A stretch of DNA of 38,041 bases, from assembly GCF_000262345.1 (NCBI RefSeq), contig NZ_AJTQ01000164.1, positions 1-38,041 on the forward strand, in the 5' to 3' direction. Within the stretch, counting starts at the first letter, position 1; the number at the start of each line of letters is the position of its first letter. The notes under the pieces were generated by a model, which searched no databases, was not told the origin of the DNA, and was given only the letters and a program-made list of their open reading frames with translations. Below, piece by piece: positions 27,496 to 35,735 of this stretch. Origin of the DNA: Streptomyces xiaopingdaonensis. Its GTDB lineage: Bacteria; Actinomycetota; Actinomycetes; Streptomycetales; Streptomycetaceae. The translations under genes were made by a program, and so were the position numbers.

Positions 27496-29390
27496 GCCAG
27501 CAACTCGTCGGGCACGAGGGCGAGTTCCGGGCTGTCGCCCATCGGCACGAGGAAGCGGCGGTCCAGGAAGCGGTTCCCTCTCTCGCACGTCGTCTCGGAG
27601 AGGAAGAGACAACTGTGACAGGCGGCGCCGTGCAGGTAGTCGAACCCCTTGCGCGGGAGCCGCTCCGAGCACAGCGGATCGGACGAACAGCGCTGTGCAC
27701 CGCGGAGCGCCAGCCGGATGATCCGGTCCATGTGCGGGGCCTCGGCGCGTGTGACGAGTCCGCCCAGGGTGCCCTCGGAGTCGGAGACCGCCGTGTAGAC
27801 GAGGATGCCGCTGTGGGGTTCCTCCTGGCTTCCCGCATAGATCCGCTCGGCGAGACTCGCCGAGTTGTAACCGCATTCGAGCGAGATGGTGCGGATTATC
27901 AGGTGCGAGAGCGTGTGCAGGGCGAGATAGCGCGCCCCCGGCCAGTCCTTCCACGGCTCGAAGGGACCCTTGTGCCTGTGGGGGCGTCGGTTTTCGCGGA
28001 ACCTCACGTAGGCGTCCCGGTGGGCGGTGAGCTCCGGGGAGTTCCGAATCTTGGCCACCCAGCGGTTCAGGAGGGCATCGTCGACGCGGAAGAATATCCC
28101 CTCTCCCCGTACCTCGCTGGCGGGTACCCAGTCCAGCGGGATGCTGCTCAGTTCCACCCGCGTCACCGCGTTCGGGTCTTCCGGGTCAGGGGCCTCCAGT
28201 CTGGTGAAGCCAACGAGGGCCCGGGCTTCCCTGAGCCGCTCGACCTGGCGGATCTGTCGGAAGAGGCCGCTGAGGCTCTTCGACACGGGGGTCTCACGGA
28301 GCGTGAAGTCGGCGTCCGGCTGCGGCGGTTCGGGGGACGAGAGCATGCGCCACTCCGGGCCGAGGAGGTCGGTCTCACGAGGGCGTTCCTCCTGGGTCGC
28401 CTGGCCGTCATGGCGTGCCTGCACCTCCGCGATCAGTGCGTCGGGGTCGTGCTCGCGGAGGAAGGCGTACGGGGCAGTGTCGGCCAGTACGTCGAAGACC
28501 GGGCGCGAGGTGATCGTCTTGACCTCCTCCCAGCGCCGTGCGACGACGCCGGGTAGCTCGTCCTTGGGCGCCTCGGGCAGCGCCAGCGCGCTGAGGGCCA
28601 ACGGAAACCACTGGTTCGAGGCGCCGGCCACCAGGAGCGTGGTCTCAAGGGAACATCCCTCGGCCGCAAAGGTCTCCAGGTGCGGATGGCGACCGCGGCA
28701 CCGCGGGAGCTTCGCACTACCGGATTCGCCGAGTACTTCGCGGACGTTCCGTTCCCTCTCGCAGGCCTGGCACCGGATCAGCACGTTGGCTGCCTGGTTG
28801 CCGCCGAAGTCCACCATCCGGAGTTTCGGGAACTCCTGAACACAGGTGCCGCCGTGGTGCACGAACTCTGCGTACGGGAACTCGTCGAGGTGGCCCTCCT
28901 TGCACACCAAGGTGAACCGTGCCGCGACGGCCAACTGCTTCTTCCTGCCCGCTTTGCATTCATGCACGAAACAAGCCTCGTGCGGGGCGGAGGGCACCTT
29001 GTTGACGAACTCGAATCGAGGTGAGTCGACCGCGCCCAGCTCACTGCACACGGTGCACCTGAGCCACTGGGGGAAGGGCAGGACGGGGACTCCGGTCCGC
29101 TGGGCCGCGTCGGAGAGGTTGTCGGTGTCCCCGCCAGGACGCCAGGGGGCGGAACGCAGCGACGTCACCTGTGCGTTGCCGTACCGATCGAGGGCGCGGT
29201 TCACCGCCCGCATCAGCCGCGGCTCGTCGACGAGGTAGCTCTCGGGCCTCAGGTCGCGGTAGTTCCAGGTGTCCAGCCCTCTGACGATCACCGAGAAGTT
29301 CGGGAGGTCGACGAGGGACCCGACTCCTCCTGTGAACATCAGGTGGCTAGGACGCGCGGTACCGACGCGATTGAAGTAGTCGTTGCTCAC
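27492..29390 (-). CDS. drmB: DISARM DUF1998 protein
   Basis: A 632-residue protein. Its N-terminus (ARPSHLMFTGGVGSLVDLPN and FSVIVRGLDTW) is characteristic of DrmB. Several cysteine pairs suggest zinc binding: C112/C115, C140/C145, C163 and C207/C210. The C-terminal DUF1998 domain (about 500-625) contains YLALHTLSHLIIRTISLECG and GILVYTAVSDSEGTLGGL, ending in another Cys cluster (CSSDPLC, CHSC, TTC). In DISARM, DrmB partners with the helicase DrmA to form the DNA-binding core. GTG 29390 overlaps the drmA stop in the sequence GTGA, and its own stop overlaps drmC. This tight packing supports a stoichiometric complex. Confidence 0.88.
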   Translation of the reverse strand: MSNDYFNRVGTARPSHLMFTGGVGSLVDLPNFSVIVRGLDTWNYRDLRPESYLVDEPRLMRAVNRALDRYGNAQVTSLRSAPWRPGGDTDNLSDAAQRTGVPVLPFPQWLRCTVCSELGAVDSPRFEFVNKVPSAPHEACFVHECKAGRKKQLAVAARFTLVCKEGHLDEFPYAEFVHHGGTCVQEFPKLRMVDFGGNQAANVLIRCQACERERNVREVLGESGSAKLPRCRGRHPHLETFAAEGCSLETTLLVAGASNQWFPLALSALALPEAPKDELPGVVARRWEEVKTITSRPVFDVLADTAPYAFLREHDPDALIAEVQARHDGQATQEERPRETDLLGPEWRMLSSPEPPQPDADFTLRETPVSKSLSGLFRQIRQVERLREARALVGFTRLEAPDPEDPNAVTRVELSSIPLDWVPASEVRGEGIFFRVDDALLNRWVAKIRNSPELTAHRDAYVRFRENRRPHRHKGPFEPWKDWPGARYLALHTLSHLIIRTISLECGYNSASLAERIYAGSQEEPHSGILVYTAVSDSEGTLGGLVTRAEAPHMDRIIRLALRGAQRCSSDPLCSERLPRKGFDYLHGAACHSCLFLSETTCERGNRFLDRRFLVPMGDSPELALVPDELLA

Positions 29391-32300
29391 TGCTGCTCCT
29401 CCCTGCTGCTGGCGCCGTCGTCCGTGCCCTCGCCGCCTGTGTCCCGGGCCGGGAACTCCCAGTCCTGCCCTCGTGTGAACTCGGCGGGCACCCCGCCGGG
29501 GACTAGCAGGTTGATCTCGTTCTCCGTCTCGCGCATCGACCGTGGCACGGTGAGTTCGTCCCACGCGCTGCCGTCCGCGGGGTTGAGGAGCCCGCGGAGG
29601 TCCTCGTCCTTGCGTCGGACCTGCCGGAAGCCGAGCCCGCTGCTGCCGTCCCTCTTGTCACGCCAGGTGTCCTTCAGCGCGGCAATCTTCTCGGCGAAGT
29701 ACTCACGGGCACGGTTGTCGGGGCTGTCGTCCACGACTTCGGCACGATCCAGCAGCTCCCGCTCGACGCGCTGGGCCGTCTCGCCTTCCAGATCCAGATA
29801 CTGCGCCTGGGAGTTGAGGGAAGTGGCCACCGTTGCGTGTCGCAGCGCCGCGATGTACGTCGCAGCCGCACCGCGGTCGAGGGACCGGCGGGTGAAGGGC
29901 GTGACGGAGAGCGCTTCGACTTGGCGGTAGAAGGTGGCGTGGTAGTGCCGGAAGTCCTCGAAGTGCGCCAGGTCGCGCGGACGCGACCAGTTGTAGAGCG
30001 TCACCACCAGACCAGGGCGCTCCGTGTCACGACCGACCCGGGAGGTCGCCTGGATGTACTCGGCGGTGTTCTTCGGCTGCCCGACGACGAGCATGAGACC
30101 GAACCGCGCGACATCGACGCCGACTTGCAGCATCGACGTCGCCAGTACGACGTCGACAGCGCGCTCGACCTGGGAGACCCGCGGGGCCCTGCGGGGCTTC
30201 GCCTCGTACGCGGACTTGCGCTCCACGAACAGTGCTTCCCTGCGCCTGTTGGTGTCCCGTTCCGGGTCGAACCTGCGCTGGAGCCGGTCCAGCGCCGAAG
30301 CGATCTGTCCCGAGGAGATACGCGAGGTGAGCTCCTCGATGGTGAGCGGGTCGCTGGGGTGGAGGATGCGGTCGGCCACACCCTGGCGTGCGCGGGCCGG
30401 ATTTCTGCGCAACCGCACCGCGATGTCGTCGTCGAGGTACCGGCGCATGCCCGCCAGCTCCCGCGTCGCGTTGAAGTAGCCGACGAGAGTCATGTACGGG
30501 TCGGCGGGGGCACCGTACTTGTCGAAGAGGTGCTGGCCTGCGCGGAGCAGGATCTCCCCTATCCGGATCTCGGCGGCCTTGAGTCGCTGGCCGTGCGCGC
30601 ACACGCCCATGTACCGGCGTCCGGGCTTCTGTTCCAGCGGGACCTGGCGTGAGAAGAACGTGTCGGTGTGGTCGACGACTTGGGGCGGAAAGATCGCCAC
30701 CTCGCGAGCGAAAATGCCCCGTACCTGCTCGGCCGCGCGTTTGGTCGTGGCCGTCGAGGCGACGATCTTTGGGCCCACTGGCAGATGTGCACCGCCGGGG
30801 CCTCTCACCTGCCAGGTGCACAATTGCTCGACGGCCGACTCGAAGAGTCCGACGGTGGTCCCCAACGCTCCGGAAATCAGGTGGAGTTCGTCCTGGATGA
30901 TGAGGTCAGGTGGCCGGAGCTGGGCCCTGACCGGTTTCGACGCCTCTCTCGGACGCGGTGCCTTGGCGTGGTGCTGACTGCCGCACTCCACCGAACGATC
31001 GAGGTCGGCGTGCCGGTAACCATGCCGGGGGCACCACTGCGTGACACGGCCGAAAAGCATTCCGGCATACCCGACCCAGGGGAGCTGAGCGAGCTTGTCG
31101 ACCGTGGCGATGAGCATGCTCGGCAGCAGGCGGTAGATCTCCTCGTCCACGGTGAGGACAGGGATTCCCTCCCCGGGCGAAGCACGCCGCGAGAACGGGC
31201 ATGCGCCTCCTCCTTCGCCGCGTGGGCAGTAGGTGAGGATGCGTCGCGTGACTCTGTCGTGTGTCACATCGCGGTCGGAACGCAGCGCTTCGCCGCACCA
31301 GGGGCAGGAACGCACCTGCACGACGTTGGCGTGCCGGCCGTCGGCGCGCCCCTTGGCCGCCGCGATCTGCTCCGCCGCCTCCTGGTAGTTGTTCGGCGAG
31401 ACCTTGCTGCCGACCCACAGGCCGATCCGGAAAGGCGTGGCGCCCCACCGGGGGTCATCACCCTTTGCCGCATCACCGTCACCGTAGGCTTCACGGCGCA
31501 GCGTTTCGGCGGCGGCCACGAGCGAGGCAGCACGCTGGAACTGCTGCGCGGTCAGGAGCCGCAGGGTGTACCGCATCAGGACACCGACGCCGTCCGCGCC
31601 GTCACGCGCGTCCGAGCCCTCGCCCACGACGCCTTGGAGCCTGCGCAGCGCGAAGGTGTAAGCCGCGAGGCCGAGATACGCCTCCGTCTTGCCGCCGCCG
31701 GTGGGGAAGAACAGCAGGTCGACGAGGCCGGTTCGGCTTGTTCCCCGGTGGGGGTGGCCCGGGCGGGTCAGCGAGGCGATGTTCAGCAGGACGAAGGCGA
31801 GCTGGAAGGGTCGCCAACTCCCGCCCTCCTTGCCGAGTTCACGTGCCTTCTCGACGACCTTGCTCAGCGCCTCCTCGTACGAGAGGGCCTCCCCGCTCTC
31901 CCTGCTCGCGGCTCGCAGGGCCGCGATTTCGGTGTTGCGACGCTGGAGCGCCATGGCTCGGTTGGCGAAGCGGAAGGCTTCCAGCGCCACGGGGTCGGCC
32001 CTGAGGGTCTCGATACCGAGAGCGATGCGGCCACCGATCTCCCCGGCCTGCTCAAGGGCGAACTCAGCGCTTGTGCGGAGGTGTTCCGGAAGCTGTGCGG
32101 CCTCGCGTGCACGTTCGCCGAGCCACGTCTCGTACCCGGCGGCGAGCGGTTGCAGCGAGTCGGCCAGCTCTCTTTCGCGTCCGGAGACGGAGAGCGCGGC
32201 GAGCTCTTCCATGCCCAGTTCGAGCCCCTGAAGGAGCGGTTCGTGCTCCGGTGCGGTGGTGGTGGCCACCTCGTAGGTAGGCAGCCAGGACGTCGTCAAT

Positions 32301-33238
32301 CGGTGAGCGCTCCGCTCGTTCTTCCGGACCTGCGCGAGGACCGCGACGTTGCGTCCCATGGCGTGACGCAGCTCGTGACGGTAGAGGAGCTGGAGCCGGC
32401 TCTCCTCGGCGTCGTCTTCCCCGCCTTGGGAGTGGTCCACCTCCAGCGGGTCGTCGATCGGGGCGAACACGGCAGCCTGTGTGCCGAACGCGCCCACGCT
32501 GAGCTGCGTCTGGAACAGCCAGTTCTGGTCGGGGAGTTCCCGCAGGTCCTCCAGCTCGTTGACGAGCGTGACCTCCACGACGCGCAGCCGTTTGCCGGTG
32601 TCCGACGGGGCGGTCCGATCGCGAGTGGTGACGTCGAGGCGCACGTGGTACGTCCCCTGTTCGCCTTCGAGGTAACGCTTGCAGTCCTGGTTGACCGGGA
32701 TGTCCACGGTTCGCTCGAACTGCTCGCGCTGCCAGGCCTTCCGGAGGACACCGTCCTCCCCTTCGACATCCCCGCGCAGGTACCGCCCCCATGCGACGGT
32801 GACGCTCAGCACGCCGACATCGGCCGGCACGACGAAGGAGAGGCCCATCGAGGAGGCCCAGATCCGGCCGACCCCCTGCGGGGTGGTCCGCTGCGGCAGC
32901 TCCGGGTCCTGTGCGTCGCCCTCTTCGCCCGGCTCGACGACCTCGCCCTCGCCGGCCGCCTCGCGGGCGGAGGCCTCGCTGCGTTCGGGTGTCACGGGTT
33001 TCGGTCCGAGCATGCCGACCAGGTACCGGTCCCGGGGAGAGTCGTCGCCCAGATCCTCGTCCTGGCCTCCCCAGGGGCCGAGGAGGTCACCGGAGATGAT
33101 TTCCTCCAGTTCGCGGCGGACTTGTGGCGAGGTCGCCGCTTCGAACTCCTGCGGAACCTCTTCGAGGGGGTGCGGCGGCAACGCGGCGGAGGCGTCACGC
33201 GCGCTGCCTCGGCCGGTGGCCCTGGACCTGGGGGGCAT
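29387..33238 (-). CDS. drmA: DISARM helicase
   Basis: A 1283-residue SF2 helicase. The N-terminal 490 residues are non-catalytic with an acidic linker (about 90-115). Helicase motifs: Walker A LFFPTGGGKTEA (about 510-518), motif II as DELH (783-786, in IIQDELHLISG), SAT motif IVASTAT (825-831), motif V ATSMLQVGVDV (about 1033-1043) and motif VI TSRVGRD (1065-1071). A Cys cluster (CPWC 645-648, C671, C680, then CPRH near 736) inserted in lobe 1 suggests zinc binding. In DISARM, DrmA with DrmB recognises and processes incoming phage DNA. ATG 33238 has GAGGAAGG upstream, while GTG 33256 does not. It starts the drmABC operon in this genome. Confidence 0.9.
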   Translation of the reverse strand: MPPRSRATGRGSARDASAALPPHPLEEVPQEFEAATSPQVRRELEEIISGDLLGPWGGQDEDLGDDSPRDRYLVGMLGPKPVTPERSEASAREAAGEGEVVEPGEEGDAQDPELPQRTTPQGVGRIWASSMGLSFVVPADVGVLSVTVAWGRYLRGDVEGEDGVLRKAWQREQFERTVDIPVNQDCKRYLEGEQGTYHVRLDVTTRDRTAPSDTGKRLRVVEVTLVNELEDLRELPDQNWLFQTQLSVGAFGTQAAVFAPIDDPLEVDHSQGGEDDAEESRLQLLYRHELRHAMGRNVAVLAQVRKNERSAHRLTTSWLPTYEVATTTAPEHEPLLQGLELGMEELAALSVSGRERELADSLQPLAAGYETWLGERAREAAQLPEHLRTSAEFALEQAGEIGGRIALGIETLRADPVALEAFRFANRAMALQRRNTEIAALRAASRESGEALSYEEALSKVVEKARELGKEGGSWRPFQLAFVLLNIASLTRPGHPHRGTSRTGLVDLLFFPTGGGKTEAYLGLAAYTFALRRLQGVVGEGSDARDGADGVGVLMRYTLRLLTAQQFQRAASLVAAAETLRREAYGDGDAAKGDDPRWGATPFRIGLWVGSKVSPNNYQEAAEQIAAAKGRADGRHANVVQVRSCPWCGEALRSDRDVTHDRVTRRILTYCPRGEGGGACPFSRRASPGEGIPVLTVDEEIYRLLPSMLIATVDKLAQLPWVGYAGMLFGRVTQWCPRHGYRHADLDRSVECGSQHHAKAPRPREASKPVRAQLRPPDLIIQDELHLISGALGTTVGLFESAVEQLCTWQVRGPGGAHLPVGPKIVASTATTKRAAEQVRGIFAREVAIFPPQVVDHTDTFFSRQVPLEQKPGRRYMGVCAHGQRLKAAEIRIGEILLRAGQHLFDKYGAPADPYMTLVGYFNATRELAGMRRYLDDDIAVRLRRNPARARQGVADRILHPSDPLTIEELTSRISSGQIASALDRLQRRFDPERDTNRRREALFVERKSAYEAKPRRAPRVSQVERAVDVVLATSMLQVGVDVARFGLMLVVGQPKNTAEYIQATSRVGRDTERPGLVVTLYNWSRPRDLAHFEDFRHYHATFYRQVEALSVTPFTRRSLDRGAAATYIAALRHATVATSLNSQAQYLDLEGETAQRVERELLDRAEVVDDSPDNRAREYFAEKIAALKDTWRDKRDGSSGLGFRQVRRKDEDLRGLLNPADGSAWDELTVPRSMRETENEINLLVPGGVPAEFTRGQDWEFPARDTGGEGTDDGASSREEQQ

Positions 33239-33361
33239 GAAGGTGTCCTTCCTCACGAGGATGCGGCAACCCTACGAAGCGACTCTGACATCGACGGGCC
33301 CGACCACCGCCGCTCCTTCTCCGGGCCTGCGCCGGTCGGTCCGCCCTCGGGAGCACGCGGA

Positions 33362-33557
33362 TCAGCCGGGCGGATACCGAGGCAACTCGCGGGAGAGCGC
33401 GGGGAAGAAGCGGTGCTGCTGCCGGGCGCCGTGGTCGCCCATCACGATGAGACGGCGCTCGGCCCTGCTGACGGCGACGTTCAGCAGGTCGGCGCTCCGG
33501 GACGGCCCAACCACGGTTTCCCGACGCGTCACGGGCCGACCCCGGGGCCAGGATCAC
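33362..33557 (-). pseudogene. C-terminal stub of an SF1 (DNA2/NAM7-type) helicase
   Basis: On the minus strand, VILAPGSARDASGNRGWAVPE (down to about 33498) and then, one frame over, LLNVAVSRAERRLIVMGDHG and RFFPALSREL up to a stop at 33362-33364. Together these match the last block of AAA_12-type SF1 helicases, where a ValIleLeu strand is followed by LLNVAVSRAxxRLxVxGD (motif VI). One frameshift lies within about 65 residues, and everything upstream is missing, so this is a dead fragment. It sits 123 bases before drmA on the same strand. The remaining 284 bases up to 33841 show no gene. Confidence 0.75.
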
Positions 33558-33841
33558 CGCACAATAAACGGTGCGCTGCAAGGCGCAGTTGCGGCGGGCC
33601 GGCCGCAACCCGCCGCCGGCTTCCCACGGGGGCGGCTCGCCCGCCCGCACGGCACGCACGCCGTTGCGGGGTCTCACCGCCTCCACCGTGAGCGGGCCGC
33701 ACGTCCCAACGGCCCGCGATCGCGGCGCCGCGGGGCCGTCGCCCGGTCTCTCGCGCGGCCATGCACACCCCCCAGTGGTCCGTTGCACGGTATCGCGCCG
33801 AGCGCCGGGTCCACGTCTCGCCCGGTGTCGGCCCGGGCGGC

Positions 33842-34327
33842 TCACGTATCTTCCGTCGGGGGTCCGGGCCCCAGTTCGGCCCAGACCGTCTTGGTGACGG
33901 AATCGTTCCGGGTGCTCCCCCAGCGCGTCGCCACCGCGTCGACGAGAAGCAGGCCGTGCCCGAACCTCAGGTCATGCGAAGGAGTGAGCGGGCCCGCCGG
34001 AAGTGGACGGTCCGCACAGGTGTCGACCACCTCGATCCGGACGTACGCGGCAGCCGCCATCCGCACGCGCAACCGGAAGTCGCGGCCCGTTCCGCCGCAG
34101 TGGCGCACGGCATTGGCGGCCAGCTCCGCTGTGACGAGCGCGGACGAGTCGGAGAGCGCGCTGCCGTACGGCACGTCCCACTCGGCGAGGTGCTGCACCG
34201 CGAAGAGACGCGCGAGACGGGCCCCGCGTCCCGTCGAACTGAGCTGCACGCAGAAGGAGTTGGTGTACGGGCCGGCGGGCGGCTTCGCGGCCTCCGCGCC
34301 GGAGAGAGGGAGAGGTTCCGTTTCCAT
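33842..34327 (-). CDS. Stand-alone anti-sigma-type ATP-binding protein
   Basis: A 161-residue HATPase_c protein of the RsbW/SpoIIAB-like group. N-box: SSALVTAELAANAVRHCG (about 80-97), then YVRIEVVDTCADRPLP with the conserved Asp, and glycine box RFGHGLLLVDAVATRWG. In Streptomyces, such proteins are often encoded next to XRE-DUF397 pairs, as here: the XRE gene starts 240 bases away on the other strand. By family it might be a Ser/Thr kinase acting on an anti-anti-sigma factor, but no such partner is near. ATG 34327 is preceded by a weak site; the protein proper starts METEPLPLSG. Confidence 0.85.
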   Translation of the reverse strand: METEPLPLSGAEAAKPPAGPYTNSFCVQLSSTGRGARLARLFAVQHLAEWDVPYGSALSDSSALVTAELAANAVRHCGGTGRDFRLRVRMAAAAYVRIEVVDTCADRPLPAGPLTPSHDLRFGHGLLLVDAVATRWGSTRNDSVTKTVWAELGPGPPTEDT

Positions 34328-34389
34328 GCTGCGAGCTTTCCGGCACGCAGGGCCGCCGACCAGCGCAGACGCCCGTGCGACAGGGCCCG

Positions 34390-34427
34390 GTACGGGTCTG
34401 TACGGGAACGGTACGGGCCCGTACGGC
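34390..34427. promoter_or_regulatory. Helically phased GTACGG repeat array
   Basis: Four copies of GTACGG (three of them GTACGGG) begin at 34390, 34400, 34411 and 34421, that is, every 10-11 bp, one turn of the helix. Copies three and four also form a perfect palindrome GTACGGGCCCGTAC (34411-34424). The array lies between the divergent ATPase and XRE genes, 63 bases before the ATPase start and 140 before the XRE start. It looks like a multi-site operator for a regulator binding one face of the DNA, plausibly the XRE protein next door. Confidence 0.55.
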
Positions 34428-34567
34428 ACTGCGAGGCGTCAACCCTGGGGGATGGCGCGCCCTGGCGTTTCACGGGCGTTGCGCGATTCGCTCGTCGTCT
34501 GCGTACGTACCCGCGTAACGTGCGAGTTCCCTCACCTTCCGGTCCGCACAAAGGCGCGGTGAAGCGC

Positions 34568-35467
34568 ATGGAACACGCGAACGGCAGCCGGCAGGCGCCC
34601 GGTTCGGCCACGCAGCCCCCTCGCGAGAAGCGGATACCGCGTGCGAGAGCGAGCGCCCCCAAGACCGAGGAACGCCCGGCGATCTGGACGGCGTACGGCA
34701 AGGTCCTCCAGCGCTTCCGGAAGCGAGCCGGGCTCACCCAGGAGCAACTCGCCGACCGTGTCGGGTACTCGCTGGAACAGACCGCCTCCGTCGAACAAGG
34801 CCGCCGCCCCGCCAAGGCCGCCTTCACCACGGCAGCCGAACGCGTACTGGACGCGGGCGGCGTCCTGGAAGACCTCCAGGAAGAGGTGGACTTCGCCAAA
34901 CTCCCCGCGTTCTTCCGCGACTTCGTCCTCATCGAGATGGACGCCGTCAGCCGGTTCTCCTCTGATCCGCTGCTGGTTCCGGGGTTGTTGCAGACGCCGG
35001 AGTACGCGGCGGCGCTGTGCGAGGGCCAGTTCCCGCCGCTGGAGGACGAGGAGGTCGAGCACACCGTCGATGCCCGCATCAGCAGGCAGAAGATCTTTAC
35101 GAAGACGCCGCTCGTCGACTTCTCCTTCGTCATCGGTGAGGCCGCGCTCCGGAACCAGGTAGGAAGCCCGGAGACCATGCGTGCCCAGCTACGGCAGTTG
35201 CTGGCGCACACCAAGCGCCGCAACATCGAAGTGCAGGTCATGCCGACGGTGTACGGCATCCACCCCGGGCTGGAAGGCCCGATGGTGCTGGTAGAGACAG
35301 CGGAGCACCAGCAGTTCGGCTACTTCGAGTCGCAGGGCGTCGGGTCGGTCGTCAGCGATCCCACTCAGGTGAGCATCTTCCGCCATCGCTATGGCAAGCT
35401 ACGGTCGTTGGCTCTGCACGTGGCGGAGTCAGCAGCCTTCATCGAGCGCCTGGCAGGGGAACAATGA
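34568..35467 (+). CDS. XRE-family regulator with DUF5753 domain
   Basis: A 299-residue protein. After a basic, proline-rich leader (1-38) comes an HTH domain (about 42-100: GKVLQRFRKRAGLTQEQLAD, GYSLEQTASVEQGRRPAKA), then the DUF5753 effector domain (about 115-295) with PLLVPGLLQTPEYAAALCE, RISRQKIF, VIGEAALRNQVGS, NIEVQVMPTVYGIHPGLEG and VSIFRHRYGKLRSLAL. This is the BldB-linked WhiJ-like class so abundant in Streptomyces, usually paired with a DUF397 protein. It probably binds DNA near its own gene, with the DUF397 partner modulating it. ATG 34568 was chosen by fit; its stop overlaps the DUF397 start (ATGA). Confidence 0.9.
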   Translation: MEHANGSRQAPGSATQPPREKRIPRARASAPKTEERPAIWTAYGKVLQRFRKRAGLTQEQLADRVGYSLEQTASVEQGRRPAKAAFTTAAERVLDAGGVLEDLQEEVDFAKLPAFFRDFVLIEMDAVSRFSSDPLLVPGLLQTPEYAAALCEGQFPPLEDEEVEHTVDARISRQKIFTKTPLVDFSFVIGEAALRNQVGSPETMRAQLRQLLAHTKRRNIEVQVMPTVYGIHPGLEGPMVLVETAEHQQFGYFESQGVGSVVSDPTQVSIFRHRYGKLRSLALHVAESAAFIERLAGEQ

Positions 35468-35679
35468 GCACGCAGCGGGTAGTTGGCGCAGCCGACGGTG
35501 AGCTGAGCTGGTTCAAGAGCAGCTACAGCGGCGGGAGCGGCGGCGACTGCGTAGAGGTGGCCGGAGCCGGCGACGCCGTGTACGTACGGGACACCAAGGA
35601 CCGCGGCAAGCCCGCACTCGGCGTCCCGGGCGGCGGGTGGAGCGCGTTCGTCGCGCATCTCGCCGCGACGGCACGCTGA
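35464..35679 (+). CDS. DUF397 protein
   Basis: A 71-residue protein with the family core LSWFKSSYSGGSGGDCVEVA (residues about 14-33), then AVYVRDTKDRGKPALGV and the C-terminal WSAFVAHL. DUF397 proteins are small partners of XRE/DUF5753 regulators and are suggested to act like antitoxin or anti-regulator. The four-base overlap with the XRE gene implies coupled translation. It ends 56 bases from the convergent methylase gene. Confidence 0.9.
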   Translation: MSTQRVVGAADGELSWFKSSYSGGSGGDCVEVAGAGDAVYVRDTKDRGKPALGVPGGGWSAFVAHLAATAR

Positions 35680-35698
35680 CGGAACCGGTGTACGAGGC

Positions 35699-35721
35699 GC
35701 GGCGGCCGGCGAGGCCGCCGC
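35699..35721. terminator. Hairpin between DUF397 and the methylase gene
   Basis: A perfect 9-bp stem GCGGCGGCC / GGCCGCCGC with a 5-base loop (GGCGA) lies 19 bases past the DUF397 stop and 14 bases past the convergent methylase stop. It can terminate both transcripts. Its presence means that the methylase transcript is not expected to read through into the drmA side. Confidence 0.7.
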
Positions 35722-35735
35722 CCCCGTCCGCGCGC

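Noticed and set aside
26396..27838. Upstream/downstream fusion of the FG-GAP protein with the drmC region in one frame
   Set aside because: The open frame upstream of GTG 26395 overlaps drmC in a different frame. The ideal GGAGG site and signal peptide fix the start at 26395.
30668..33691. 1007-codon plus-strand frame opposite drmA
   Set aside because: Antisense to the helicase motifs of drmA; no ribosome site and no family resemblance.
34390..34427. CRISPR-like array
   Set aside because: The repeats are only 6-7 bases with 3-4-base gaps, which fits an operator and not a CRISPR.
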